Positions 52,135-60,000 of a DNA stretch of 64,000 nucleotides are shown one piece after another. Every line of letters starts with the position of its first letter. Positions within the stretch are counted from its first letter, which is position 1. This DNA comes from Maritalea mediterranea (GTDB lineage: Bacteria > Pseudomonadota > Alphaproteobacteria > Rhizobiales > Devosiaceae): NCBI RefSeq assembly GCF_021568695.1, contig NZ_JAKGTI010000001.1:806001-870000 (forward strand), given 5' to 3'. A program made the position numbers and the translations under genes. A model generated the notes under the pieces. That model saw only the letters and a program-made list of their open reading frames with translations, made no database searches and was not told the DNA's origin.

Positions 52135-53427
52135 ATGCCGCAACGACTGCGCACATTTGATGCCGACTTTGAGAACAAGTTTGATCTGCTTTTGAATGCA
52201 AAGCGTGAATCCTCGGTGGAGGTGAGCGATGCGGTGGCTGAAATTCTGCATCAGGTGCAACAGCGCGGCGATGATGCGCTGATCGAATTGACCGAGAAAT
52301 TTGATGAGCTGAAATTGTCATCGGAAGGCTTGGCCTTTGATCAGGACGAGATTGATCAAGCCTATCTCGACACCCCGGATGACCTGATTGACGCGCTGAA
52401 GCATGCCTATAAGCGGATCACCGCCTATCATGAGCGGCAATTGCCGAAAGACGAATTGTTCGAAGATGAGCAGGGCGTCACCCTCGGCTCTAAATGGAAC
52501 GCGGTGGATGCCGTAGGCATTTATGTGCCCGGCGGCTTGGCCAGCTATCCCTCATCAGTTTTGATGAACACCGCGCCAGCCCGCGTGGCCGGCGTTGAAC
52601 GCGTCGCCATGATGGTGCCCACTCCGGGGGGTAAGGTGAACCCAACGGTTCTGGCCGCAGCTAAAATTGCTGGCGTTGACGAGATTTACCGGATCGGCGG
52701 CGCCCAAGCCATTGGCGCGCTGGCCTTCGGTACCGAAACCATTGCGCCGGTGAACAAAATTGTTGGCCCCGGCAACGCCTTTGTCGCCGCGGCCAAACGT
52801 CAGGTTTTTGGCAAAGTGGGCATCGATATGATCGCCGGGCCATCAGAAGTGCTGGTGATCGCCGATGACAGTGCCAACCCGGCTTGGATTGCGGCAGACT
52901 TGCTGGCCCAGGCGGAGCACGACACCGCAGCGCAATCCATCCTTGTCACAACAAGCTCAAAATTGGCAGATGATGTGATGGCCGAAGTTGAGCGGCAACT
53001 GGAGCTGTTGCCCAAAAAACATCTGGCCGGGCCATCCTGGGCCGATTTTGGCGCGGTGATCGAGGTGAATGACCTTGATGAAGCGTTCGACATTGCGAAC
53101 CGTATGGCACCTGAACATTTGGAATTGTCCTTGGATAACGCCGAGCAATATATCGACAAGGTACGCCACGCCGGCGCAATCTTTTTGGGCCACCACACGC
53201 CTGAAGCCATTGGCGATTATATTGGCGGCACCAACCATGTGCTGCCCACCGCGCGGTCGGCCCGTTATGCCTCCGGCTTGAATGTGCATGATTTTATCAA
53301 ACGCATTTCCATTTTGGGCTGCACGCCAAGCTCGCTTTCTGCCCTGGCACCCGATGCCATCGCCCTGGCTGAAGCGGAAGATTTGCAAGCCCATGGACGT
53401 TCGGTCTCAATTCGGCTTAATCTGTAG
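52135..53427 (+). CDS. hisD: Histidinol dehydrogenase
   Basis: A 430-residue zinc enzyme that oxidises L-histidinol to histidine in two NAD-dependent steps. Motifs: Y-V-P-G-G-L-A-S-Y-P-S-S-V near 130, G-P-G-N-A-F-V near 210, A-G-P-S-E-V near 238, the zinc ligands in Q-A-E-H-D near 260 and H-T-P-E-A-I-G-D-Y near 352, and G-T-N-H-V-L-P near 363. The ATG at 52135 has AGGAAG upstream; the longer frame into DUF2948 is rejected. It lies within the murA-yacG run. Confidence 0.95.
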   Translation: MPQRLRTFDADFENKFDLLLNAKRESSVEVSDAVAEILHQVQQRGDDALIELTEKFDELKLSSEGLAFDQDEIDQAYLDTPDDLIDALKHAYKRITAYHERQLPKDELFEDEQGVTLGSKWNAVDAVGIYVPGGLASYPSSVLMNTAPARVAGVERVAMMVPTPGGKVNPTVLAAAKIAGVDEIYRIGGAQAIGALAFGTETIAPVNKIVGPGNAFVAAAKRQVFGKVGIDMIAGPSEVLVIADDSANPAWIAADLLAQAEHDTAAQSILVTTSSKLADDVMAEVERQLELLPKKHLAGPSWADFGAVIEVNDLDEAFDIANRMAPEHLELSLDNAEQYIDKVRHAGAIFLGHHTPEAIGDYIGGTNHVLPTARSARYASGLNVHDFIKRISILGCTPSSLSALAPDAIALAEAEDLQAHGRSVSIRLNL

Positions 53428-53449
53428 CCGATAATTGTTTTGAGGCTGG

Positions 53450-54412
53450 ATGCGCATTTTGGACCCGGAAACCGATAAGCTCGTCACCGTTACTCTTGAT
53501 CCGGAAACCATCATTTCCATTGATCCGGATGAGGTGCATGAACGGCGCATCGCAGTTTATGATCTGGTGGATCAAAACGCCTTTGCCCCGGCCAATGGCG
53601 CCAGCGGACCCTTTGCGCTCCACTTGTCCATTCAGGGCAATCATCTGGTGCTGGATATACGCGATCCGGAAACCAGCGAACCGATTGCGGCGCACTTTTT
53701 GTCGCTCACGCCCATGCGGCAGATGATTCGCGATTATTTCCGCATTCGCGACAGCTATTATGACGCCATTAAGAGCGCCCAGCCCATGCAGATCGAAGCC
53801 GTCGATATGGGCCGCCGTGGCCTGCACAATGATGCGGCCGAAATGCTGCGCGAACGGTTGAAGGGCAAGTTGGACATGGATTTGAACACGGCGCGCCGCC
53901 TGTTCACCCTGATCTGCGCGGTGCAGCCCTATGCCGATCGCTCGGTCAGCGTGGCGCAAAAGCAGCCTTCGGTGCTGTTTGTTTGTTCCATGAACTCGGT
54001 GCGCTCGCCCATGGCCGCGGCCTTGGCGCGGAAATATTTCCCCTCCGAGCTCATTGCTCGCTCAGCCGGCGTTCGCTCTGGTCAGGTGGACCGCTTTGTC
54101 CATGATGTGATGGAAGAAATCGGCATCGACATGTCGGTGCACACCCCCCACACCATGGACGAATTGGTGGCCACCAGCTTTGATCTGATCGTCACCCTGT
54201 CGGAAGAAGCGCCTGCGGCGGTGGATGCCAAAAACTATGAGGCGGGCGCACGATTGCACTGGGATGTGGACGACCCGACCCTTGAAGAGGGCAATCGCGA
54301 ACAGCGTTTGGATGCCTATCGGGCCTTGCGTGAAGATTTGACCCAAAGAATCAAGGCCGACTTGCCAGCCCACTTGACGGGCGTGAAAGCAAATGGTTCA
54401 CAAAAGTCGTGA
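53450..54412 (+). CDS. Fusion of UPF0262 and low-molecular-weight protein-tyrosine phosphatase
   Basis: A 320-residue protein made of two parts that are normally separate neighbours. Residues 1-162 match UPF0262: H-E-R-R-I-A-V-Y-D-L near 31, S-Y-Y-D-A-I near 100, E-A-V-D-M-G-R-R-G-L-H-N-D near 114 and D-L-N-T-A-R-R-L-F-T-L-I near 145. After a short linker, residues 174-310 form a phosphatase with the P-loop C-S-M-N-S-V-R-S at 179-186 (C-x5-R-S), but the late acidic region differs from the usual D-P motif. Related proteins are either phosphotyrosine phosphatases or arsenate reductase-like. The reading frame is continuous with no internal stop. GAGG precedes the ATG. Confidence 0.85.
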   Translation: MRILDPETDKLVTVTLDPETIISIDPDEVHERRIAVYDLVDQNAFAPANGASGPFALHLSIQGNHLVLDIRDPETSEPIAAHFLSLTPMRQMIRDYFRIRDSYYDAIKSAQPMQIEAVDMGRRGLHNDAAEMLRERLKGKLDMDLNTARRLFTLICAVQPYADRSVSVAQKQPSVLFVCSMNSVRSPMAAALARKYFPSELIARSAGVRSGQVDRFVHDVMEEIGIDMSVHTPHTMDELVATSFDLIVTLSEEAPAAVDAKNYEAGARLHWDVDDPTLEEGNREQRLDAYRALREDLTQRIKADLPAHLTGVKANGSQKS

Positions 54413-54474
54413 TTTTGTATAGTTTGCGCCAACCTATGCTGCTATAAGGCAGAAAAATTAGCTCAGGAGACAGA

Positions 54475-54693
54475 ATGGCTAAAGAAGAAATGCTCGAATT
54501 CCCGGGCGTCGTGCAAGAATTGTTGCCGAACGCGACCTTCCGGGTAAAGCTTGAAAACGACCACGAAATCATCGCCCACACAGCCGGGCGCATGCGCAAA
54601 AACCGCATTCGTGTTTTGGCAGGCGATAAGGTGCTGGTTGAAATGACACCTTATGATCTGACCAAAGGGCGGATCACTTACCGCTTTAAGTAA
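54475..54693 (+). CDS. infA: Translation initiation factor IF-1
   Basis: A 72-residue protein of one OB-fold, with the invariant features [11 protein letters not shown] near 2-12, N-A-T-F-R-V near 19, [12 protein letters not shown] near 35 and the ending G-R-I-T-Y-R-F-K. It blocks the ribosomal A site during initiation. AGGAGACAGA precedes the ATG. The position next to UPF0262 and maf is conserved in Rhizobiales. Confidence 0.98.
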   Translation: MAKEEMLEFPGVVQELLPNATFRVKLENDHEIIAHTAGRMRKNRIRVLAGDKVLVEMTPYDLTKGRITYRFK

Positions 54694-54732
54694 GCGAAAC
54701 GCGCCCAAGGCGCTGTTGCGGAGATTTCATCT

Positions 54733-55365
54733 ATGGTGGCCCGTCCGGACCTGATTTTGGCGTCTGCATCGCCGCGCCGTTTGGCGCTGCTCAATCAAAT
54801 TGGGATTGAGCCAGATCATCTCGTGCCCGCTGATATTGATGAAACCCCGCATAAGGGCGAAACGCCGCGCAAATTGGCCGGGCGCTTGGCACATATGAAG
54901 GCCATCGCCACCCAGCACAAAGCCCGCCAAACCGGCATTGATGACAATGCGCTGGTTCTGGGCGGCGACACCGTGGTGGCTGTCGGCCGCCGCATTTTGC
55001 CCAAGGCCGAAATGCTCGAGGACGCCGCCAATTGCCTCAAGCTTTTGTCCGGCCGCACCCACAAGGTCTATACCGGCGTTTGCGTGTTGACCCCGGGCGG
55101 CCAGGCTCGCCGCCGTTTGGTGGAAACCAAAATCCGTTTCAAACGTTTGTCCAACGACGAGATTGAAGCCTATCTTGCCTCTGGCGAGTGGCAGGATAAA
55201 GCTGGCGGCTATGCCATTCAGGGCATTGCCGGGGCTTTTGTGGTCAAGTTGCAGGGGTCTTATCCGGCCGTTATGGGCCTACCACTTTTTGAAACCGTGT
55301 CGCTGTTGAAGGGCGAGGGCTATCCGATCCAGTTCAACTGGCTCAATTCTGCTTCGGGGATTTGA
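54733..55365 (+). CDS. maf: Maf family nucleoside triphosphate pyrophosphatase
   Basis: A 210-residue house-cleaning enzyme that hydrolyses non-canonical or excess nucleoside triphosphates. Motifs: L-A-S-A-S-P-R-R near 9-16, the D-E-T-P segment near 36, L-G-G-D-T-V-V near 76, G-x-R-T-H-K-V-Y-T near 105, G-Y-A-I-Q-G near 158 and G-L-P-L-F-E-T near 183. The ATG is at 54733. Its stop lies two bases before the yacG start. Confidence 0.92.
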   Translation: MVARPDLILASASPRRLALLNQIGIEPDHLVPADIDETPHKGETPRKLAGRLAHMKAIATQHKARQTGIDDNALVLGGDTVVAVGRRILPKAEMLEDAANCLKLLSGRTHKVYTGVCVLTPGGQARRRLVETKIRFKRLSNDEIEAYLASGEWQDKAGGYAIQGIAGAFVVKLQGSYPAVMGLPLFETVSLLKGEGYPIQFNWLNSASGI

Positions 55366-55367
55366 TT

Positions 55368-55577
55368 ATGGCTGACGATGCGAAAACCAGTGAGGTTAAG
55401 GTCACCGGCTTGCGCACGCCCAAGCCCTGTGTGATGTGCGGCAAGCCGAGCGACCGCAAATTTCACCCCTTTTGTTCCAAACATTGTGCCGATCTGGACC
55501 TGGGCAAATGGCTCAATGGCTCCTATGCAATCCCGGTTGTGGAGGAAGATGGTGCCGAATTTGACGAGGAAAATTAA
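55368..55577 (+). CDS. yacG: DNA gyrase inhibitor / zinc-binding protein YacG
   Basis: A 69-residue zinc protein. Ligands are C-V-M-C near 21-24 and C-S-K-H-C near 36-40, followed by D-L-G-K-W-L-N-G-S-Y-A-I-P, the YacG signature. Family members bind and inhibit DNA gyrase. The ATG at 55368 is preferred over the TTG at 55362. It closes the murA-yacG operon; the tRNA-Phe gene is 126 bases downstream. Confidence 0.93.
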   Translation: MADDAKTSEVKVTGLRTPKPCVMCGKPSDRKFHPFCSKHCADLDLGKWLNGSYAIPVVEEDGAEFDEEN

Positions 55578-55703
55578 GCGCTTGGGGGTAAGCCAAATTT
55601 TTCTCTCAAAATTTTGCATTTTTTGCATCTCGGCGCTGGACACAAGGGATTGAACGCCCTATAACCTCGCCATCATGCTGATTGCGCCACGCAATCAAAT
55701 TGT

Positions 55704-55779
55704 GCCCAGGTAGCTCAGTTGGTAGAGCAGCGGATTGAAAATCCGCGTGTCGGTGGTTCGATTCCGCCCCTGGGCACCA
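55704..55779 (+). tRNA. tRNA-Phe (GAA)
   Basis: A 76-base cloverleaf including the encoded CCA. The acceptor pairs GCCCAGG with CCTGGGC. The anticodon loop TTGAAAA between GCGGA and TCCGC gives anticodon GAA. The T arm contains TTCGATT. It follows yacG, the usual place in Rhizobiales. Confidence 0.96.
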
Positions 55780-55889
55780 CGCTCTTCCCAAAATTATAAC
55801 ATTCTGGTTTTGCAATATAATTGCGTCCTGTTGACCTTTGGCTACCAATGCTTAAGGTGCAGCTTAATTGCTATTATTTATGTTATATT

Positions 55890-57197
55890 ATGTTTCGACT
55901 TTTTTTATTGATGTTGCTGGTTGCCCAACTGGTGGTGGGCGCGTTTGCAGCCGAAGATCTTTATAAGCCTGCCTATTCGCGTGCTTTGCATGGCGTCTAC
56001 TTGCTCCACAATCCTGACGATGAGATTACCCATTATTACCTCGTGGTCCATGCGGGTGAGGCGGACATGTCCGGCCCCCACGGATTGTCGCACTTTCTCG
56101 AACATTTGGCCATGTTTTCGGCTGCGCATAAAGATCGAGGCGAAAGCACCATCAAGGTTGATGAGAATGCCTTTGCCTACAAGACAGCCACCGTCTTTTT
56201 CGCAGCTGATAAAGAAAATGAGGGGCCAGATGTCGTTCTGGGGCGCCTGGCCAATGTGTTCGAGCCCATCCATCTCGACCGCCAGTTTATGCGCGAAGAG
56301 CGCCGCATTGTTGAACGCGAATTTCAACACCACCAACAGCGCTACCCTTATTCCCATCATAGTGATGCGGTGTTTAGCCGATTGCTTGATGGCCAATCGG
56401 TTGGTCGCTCTGTGCTGGGCACCCAAGAATCCATTCGCCAGCTCAGCATTGATGATGCGTTGCACGCGCACCAAAAGTTTTATCGACCCGACAATGCCTC
56501 GCTTTATGTGTGGGGCGATGTCAATTATTCGACCATTAACAAGCTGGTCAAAAAACACTTTTCGATCAAGGAGGAAAAGGGTGATCGCCACCAGCGCGAA
56601 AGGCTAGCGCTTGGCGACAAGCGCCATCAGGATGAGGCGCGAAGCGAAGATATTTTCCGTGATCGGGTCATGATCAAAAAACTCGTTCCGTTCCCGGCGC
56701 AATATAGTTGGGCGCAAAAAATGGTGTTGCGCGATCACCTGCATGACCTATTGACCTCAAATGGACGAAGCGGGCTCCGTCAGCCTCTGCAGTTTGACGC
56801 GTTTTGGGTGGCGGATTTGGAGATTGAGCTGGATTTTATCACACAAAATGTACTGGCTTTGGAGATATTTGCGGCCCCTGATTTTGATGTTGAACTGGAG
56901 CAGCTAGCAACAGAAATCGAAACTCAGCTCTCCAACCTTGCGACCGCTGGTGTTTCACGCGCCAGCTTTTATGATCTGAAGAATGACACAGAGTTTTTCT
57001 ATGCCGATTTGCAGAACACCCCGGGTGATCTGCACGAATATGTTTTTAAGTCTCTTTTGCTTGGCGTGGAACCCGTCAACGGGCGAGACATCAACAAGGC
57101 CGCTAAGGGCCTGACCCACCTTGACTATGACGCCGTGATGCAAGCCATTGCCGCGCCAAGCGATATTGCCATTAGATTTTTGCGAGCAACGCCATGA
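55890..57197 (+). CDS. M16 family zinc metallopeptidase (catalytic subunit)
   Basis: A protein of about 435 residues. A signal peptide (F-R-L-F-L-L-M-L-L-V, cleavage near A-F-A-A) sends it to the periplasm. The inverted zinc motif H-F-L-E-H is at 68-72, and the third zinc ligand is Glu in R-I-V-E-R-E-F about 75 residues later. The second half is the M16 C-terminal domain. The ATG at 55890 is chosen because it begins the signal peptide; upstream ATG codons are poorer. Its stop overlaps the ATG of the next gene, an M16 relative without zinc ligands. They probably form a two-subunit peptidase. Confidence 0.86.
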   Translation: MFRLFLLMLLVAQLVVGAFAAEDLYKPAYSRALHGVYLLHNPDDEITHYYLVVHAGEADMSGPHGLSHFLEHLAMFSAAHKDRGESTIKVDENAFAYKTATVFFAADKENEGPDVVLGRLANVFEPIHLDRQFMREERRIVEREFQHHQQRYPYSHHSDAVFSRLLDGQSVGRSVLGTQESIRQLSIDDALHAHQKFYRPDNASLYVWGDVNYSTINKLVKKHFSIKEEKGDRHQRERLALGDKRHQDEARSEDIFRDRVMIKKLVPFPAQYSWAQKMVLRDHLHDLLTSNGRSGLRQPLQFDAFWVADLEIELDFITQNVLALEIFAAPDFDVELEQLATEIETQLSNLATAGVSRASFYDLKNDTEFFYADLQNTPGDLHEYVFKSLLLGVEPVNGRDINKAAKGLTHLDYDAVMQAIAAPSDIAIRFLRATP

Positions 57198-58576
57198 AAT
57201 ACTTAAGACAATTGCCATTCATATTGATTTTTACATTCCTGTCAGGCTGCATCGCGGTAAATGCAGATCTGCCGGAAATCAAATCCGTCACCACGGATAA
57301 AGGCCACGACGTCTATTATATTCCCCTTGAAACAGAAACCGTCACCATCCACGCAGCCTTTAAGAATGACTATATTTTCACCGAAGGGGCGAACCCAGTG
57401 GTGCCGCACATCGGCTTGCAATTGATTCAGCAAGCAGGGGCCGGCGACATCGAGCCCGCAACCTTGTTGAGCGAATTTGAGGATTTGGGCGCAGACGCTC
57501 AACTTCACGCGCGCCCGGATGCGATACATGGCAAGCTGGTTGCTGATGTGGCGGATATTGAGGCGGCGGCCAAACTTGCCAATCAAGTATTGACGGATTC
57601 CACCCTGGATGAACGTTGGTTCCGCCGCGTCGCGGGCAATCTGGTTGAGAAAGCCGGTTTGGACCGCAATCATTCCGGTGTGTTGGGATGGAGCGCCATG
57701 CGTAAACTCAGTTTTGATCCTATGGTGGCGCGATTCTGGTCGGCCAGCTTCGCGGACACGCAGGCTGTCGAACTTGACCAGGTCAAGGACTGGTACCAAC
57801 AATCATTCAATGCCGGCGATGCCATTATTGTATTGTCCGGCCCCAAAGACATGGCGTCTGGGCTGCGGGCGGTTGACATACTGCTTGATCAACTCGATCA
57901 GAAACAGCCCCGCGCAGTGACTGTTGAGCAGGAGCCCTTTGTGCCAGTGGCAAAGACGATATTAATCGAAAACTCTGCAGCTAATGATGCGCTGGTCTTG
58001 CTGTTTGATCACGTAAAAGGCGAAGCGCGCAGGCGCGAATTTGAAACCTATTTCACCGCTTATGAACTTGGTGCTACGTCGGAATCGCGGTTGCATCGTA
58101 AACTTCGCGACGAGCTGCGCGCGGCATATGAAGTTTTTACCCAATTCGCTGATTTTGATCGGCAAGTGCGATTGTTGGCGATGGGCGGACAGGTGTCACC
58201 GGATCAGGCCGTTGCGGCACTGCGCCTGGCCAGCGAGACCTATGACAATTATCGAGAGCAAGGCATGGACCAATCTGGTTTTGATCAGGTCAAAAAAGTC
58301 TATGTTGATCATTTCGAGGACATTCTAAATGAAGACAGCTTGCCCCCAAATCTGGTGCTTGAGGCGCTTTTGGAAGGGCATGAAGTTGAGTTTGTCAACT
58401 CGCTGTTGCCCACCGTCAGGGGAATGAATCTGATGACTCACAATGAGTTTTCTGCCGCGCATCTTTCTCCAAGCGACCAGCTTTTAAGAATTATTGTGGC
58501 GCCCGATATTGACGCGATCGAGCTTGATGTCGACTGTCGGGTCAAACAGCCGGAGCAGTTGGCTGAGTGTGTATAG
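57194..58576 (+). CDS. Inactive M16-like lipoprotein (partner subunit)
   Basis: A 460-residue protein with a lipobox L-S-G-C at 16-19, so the mature N-terminus is a lipid-anchored Cys. Asp is not at +2, so outer-membrane sorting is likely. The rest follows M16 folds (N-P-V-V-P-H-I-G-L-Q-L-I near 66), but the H-x-x-E-H position has no zinc motif. F-A-D-T-Q-A-V-E and R-L-H-R-K-L-R-D-E-L-R-A-A-Y near 300 match the substrate-binding half of such peptidases. ATGA overlap with the active gene strongly suggests a heterodimer held at the membrane. Confidence 0.82.
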   Translation: MKYLRQLPFILIFTFLSGCIAVNADLPEIKSVTTDKGHDVYYIPLETETVTIHAAFKNDYIFTEGANPVVPHIGLQLIQQAGAGDIEPATLLSEFEDLGADAQLHARPDAIHGKLVADVADIEAAAKLANQVLTDSTLDERWFRRVAGNLVEKAGLDRNHSGVLGWSAMRKLSFDPMVARFWSASFADTQAVELDQVKDWYQQSFNAGDAIIVLSGPKDMASGLRAVDILLDQLDQKQPRAVTVEQEPFVPVAKTILIENSAANDALVLLFDHVKGEARRREFETYFTAYELGATSESRLHRKLRDELRAAYEVFTQFADFDRQVRLLAMGGQVSPDQAVAALRLASETYDNYREQGMDQSGFDQVKKVYVDHFEDILNEDSLPPNLVLEALLEGHEVEFVNSLLPTVRGMNLMTHNEFSAAHLSPSDQLLRIIVAPDIDAIELDVDCRVKQPEQLAECV

Positions 58577-58660
58577 GAAAGGGGAGGGCGTGTTCCCCAT
58601 TTCGGTGCAGACGCCAGCCCACTCATTTTCAGCAACACGCACAGCCATTTGGCTTGATAA
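58577..58660. other. First part of the M16-DUF2218 spacer, no gene seen
   Basis: The 304-base spacer 58577-58880 contains no supported coding frame. This first part is GC-rich and featureless to my eye. The following part, from 58661, is AT-rich and holds an Irr-type palindrome, promoter-like elements and two strong hairpins, listed separately. Confidence 0.6.
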
Positions 58661-58677
58661 TTTAGAATCGTTCTAAA
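58661..58677. promoter_or_regulatory. Irr-type iron control element (ICE box)
   Basis: TTTAGAA-TCG-TTCTAAA is a perfect 17-base palindrome that matches the Irr box known from Rhizobiales. Irr responds to haem and iron status. Plausible promoters follow: TTGAAT at 58693 with TAAGAA at 58716, and TTGATG at 58706 with TATAAA at 58728. Only the DUF2218 gene and a putative RNA lie downstream. Confidence 0.75.
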
Positions 58678-58739
58678 CTGTTGATTTTTCTCTTGAATTT
58701 CAATTTTGATGTGTGTAAGAAAATCGATATAAAAATATG

Positions 58740-58862
58740 ATAATTAAAATCATATTAAGTGACGTGCAGATGCGTCGACCTTAAAATATTGCTGTCGATC
58801 GCGACCTTTGCGCAGCAATATTTGCACTGGAACGCAGGACCTTCCTGCGTTCCAGCTTTTTC
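58740..58862 (+). ncRNA. Candidate iron-controlled small RNA or attenuator leader with tandem hairpins
   Basis: Hairpin 1 pairs AAATATTGCTG at 58784-58794 exactly with 58813-58823 (11 bp, 18-base loop). Hairpin 2 pairs CTGGAACGCAGGA at 58827-58839 exactly with 58843-58855 (13 bp, 3-base loop) and is followed by CTTTTTC, a typical intrinsic terminator. A transcript starting near 58740 (inferred from promoter-like elements) would be about 120 bases and end there, 20 bases before the DUF2218 start. It could be an independent small RNA under Irr control or a leader that attenuates DUF2218. The 5' end is inferred. Confidence 0.55.
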
Positions 58863-58880
58863 ATCCCGCGGAGGTGTGCC

Positions 58881-59171
58881 ATGCAAAAATCGCAAACCCA
58901 ATTCATCACAGAAAAAGGCTCACGCTATCTGGGTCAATTATGCAAGCATTTTGCTCATAAGATCGATGCGGGGTTTGAGGGCAATCATGGTTATGCCAAT
59001 TTCCCGTTCGGTAGCGCCAAAATGCGGGCCGATGACAATCAGCTGGAAATTGCCATTGAAGCGGCAGATGAAGCAGCCCTCAACCGCACCAAAGATGTGA
59101 TCGAAAGCCATCTGGTGCGCTTTGCCTTTCGTGAAGAGCTAGAAGAGCTGGAGTGGCGCGACGCCTTATAA
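58881..59171 (+). CDS. DUF2218 family protein
   Basis: A 96-residue protein with family patterns: G-S-R-Y-L-G-Q-L-C-K-H-F near 13-24, F-P-F-G near 41, L-E-I-A-I-E-A near 55, a run A-L-N-R-T-K-D-V-I-E-S-H-L near 66 and F-A-F-R-E near 81. The function is not established, though I recall relatives near iron-siderophore genes. GGAGGT precedes the ATG. The Irr-type box and terminator-like hairpin upstream suggest iron-dependent expression. Confidence 0.85.
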   Translation: MQKSQTQFITEKGSRYLGQLCKHFAHKIDAGFEGNHGYANFPFGSAKMRADDNQLEIAIEAADEAALNRTKDVIESHLVRFAFREELEELEWRDAL

Positions 59172-59297
59172 CCGGCAAGTTCGCTTTTGGATCTGACTTG
59201 TGGCGAACTCGCGTGTTTCGCGGCCCTTTTTGCGTGACTGGTGATGCCCAGCCAACCCCAATATTGGCTCTATTTTTTGCAACACACCTTTTATCAC

Positions 59298-59328
59298 TTG
59301 ACCTTACATTGACTGGAAGCTTTAGAAC
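59298..59328 (+). promoter_or_regulatory. CueR-type copper-responsive promoter
   Basis: TTGACC at 59298-59303 is the -35 and TAGAAC at 59323-59328 the -10, with the overlong 19-base spacer typical of MerR-family metal promoters. The spacer contains ACCTT...GGAAGCT, closely following the E. coli copA operator ACCTT...GGAAGGT. It drives the small Cys-Cys frame and cueR, so cueR is probably copper-induced and autoregulated. Confidence 0.75.
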
Positions 59329-59354
59329 AGACACCATGTTGCCATTGGTCAGGC

Positions 59355-59430
59355 GCGCAATCTGATGCACACCAATGGTGCAATCAGTGCGCTGATAGGG
59401 CGTGACGACAAATGCTTTCACCGGTGAAAG
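59355..59430 (+). promoter_or_regulatory. Structured leader with hairpin and palindrome before the 49-residue frame
   Basis: A hairpin at 59355-59392 is built from GCGCA/TGCGC, CTGAT/ATCAG and GCAC/GTGC stems. CTTTCACCGGTGAAAG at 59415-59430 is a perfect 16-base palindrome whose right arm runs into the ribosome binding site GAAAGGA of the small frame at 59438. Folding of this palindrome could hide part of that site. No gene is supported in 59172-59437. Confidence 0.5.
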
Positions 59431-59437
59431 GAATATA

Positions 59438-59587
59438 ATGTCTATTTGCTGTGAAGAAAAAAGGGCGGACAATTTGCCAGCTTCGATTAAGGAGCTGTTG
59501 TGCAAGGCCCATGCCATTGGCTATTCCGAAGAAGAACTGGCGGAACTGCGCAAGCTTTATGGCCGGACTGAGGAGGTGCAACAATGA
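59438..59587 (+). CDS. 49-residue Cys-Cys protein coupled to cueR, unrecognised
   Basis: A 49-residue acidic protein: M-S-I-C-C-E-E-K-R start, L-L-C-K-A near 20-24, then a helix Y-S-E-E-E-L-A-E-L-R-K-L-Y. It has three Cys, two adjacent at positions 4-5. It starts behind GAAAGGA and its stop overlaps the cueR ATG by ATGA, which argues for real translation. It may bind copper or serve as a leader whose translation opens cueR; neither is proven. I know no family for it. Confidence 0.6.
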   Translation: MSICCEEKRADNLPASIKELLCKAHAIGYSEEELAELRKLYGRTEEVQQ

Positions 59588-60000
59588 ATATTGGTGCCGC
59601 CGCGGAACGAGCGAATCTGCCCAGCAAAACCATCAGATATTATGAGGATATCGGCTTGATCAAACCTGGCCGCGCTGACAATGGATATCGCGATTACTCC
59701 GATGAAGATGTGCATCGGCTACAGTTTTTGCAACGTTCGCGCAGTCTGGGCTTCACCATTGAAGAGTGCCGCACATTGCTCTCGCTCTATGACGATGAAT
59801 CGCGTGCCAGCGCTGACGTGAAAGAGATTGCGCGAGAAAAGATCAAAAAAGTCGACGCCAAGATTGCCGAGCTGCAAAGCCTTCGCTCCACATTAAATGT
59901 GCTGGTCAAAAACTGCCATGGTGACCAGCGGCCCGATTGCCCGATCCTTGATGATTTGGCCGGCCACAAGGTCGGCGCTGCGGAACCCCAATCAGCCTGA
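59584..60000 (+). CDS. cueR: Copper(I)-responsive MerR regulator CueR
   Basis: A 138-residue MerR protein. N-terminal helix-turn-helix with K-T-I-R-Y-Y-E-D-I-G-L-I near 15-26 and G-Y-R-D-Y near 34; dimer helix about 78-112. The metal loop holds Cys-x7-Cys in N-C-H-G-D-Q-R-P-D-C-P near 112-120, the CueR spacing for two-coordinate Cu(I). It is the last gene of the copper-promoter unit. No copA or copper chaperone gene is in the window, so it must act elsewhere or on itself. Its end overlaps the convergent sugar kinase gene by 9 bases. Confidence 0.92.
   Translation: MNIGAAAERANLPSKTIRYYEDIGLIKPGRADNGYRDYSDEDVHRLQFLQRSRSLGFTIEECRTLLSLYDDESRASADVKEIAREKIKKVDAKIAELQSLRSTLNVLVKNCHGDQRPDCPILDDLAGHKVGAAEPQSA

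Noticed and set aside
55578-55640. Terminator after yacG
   Set aside because: Only a 4-bp stem (GCTT/AAGC) precedes the T-rich stretch, too weak to call.
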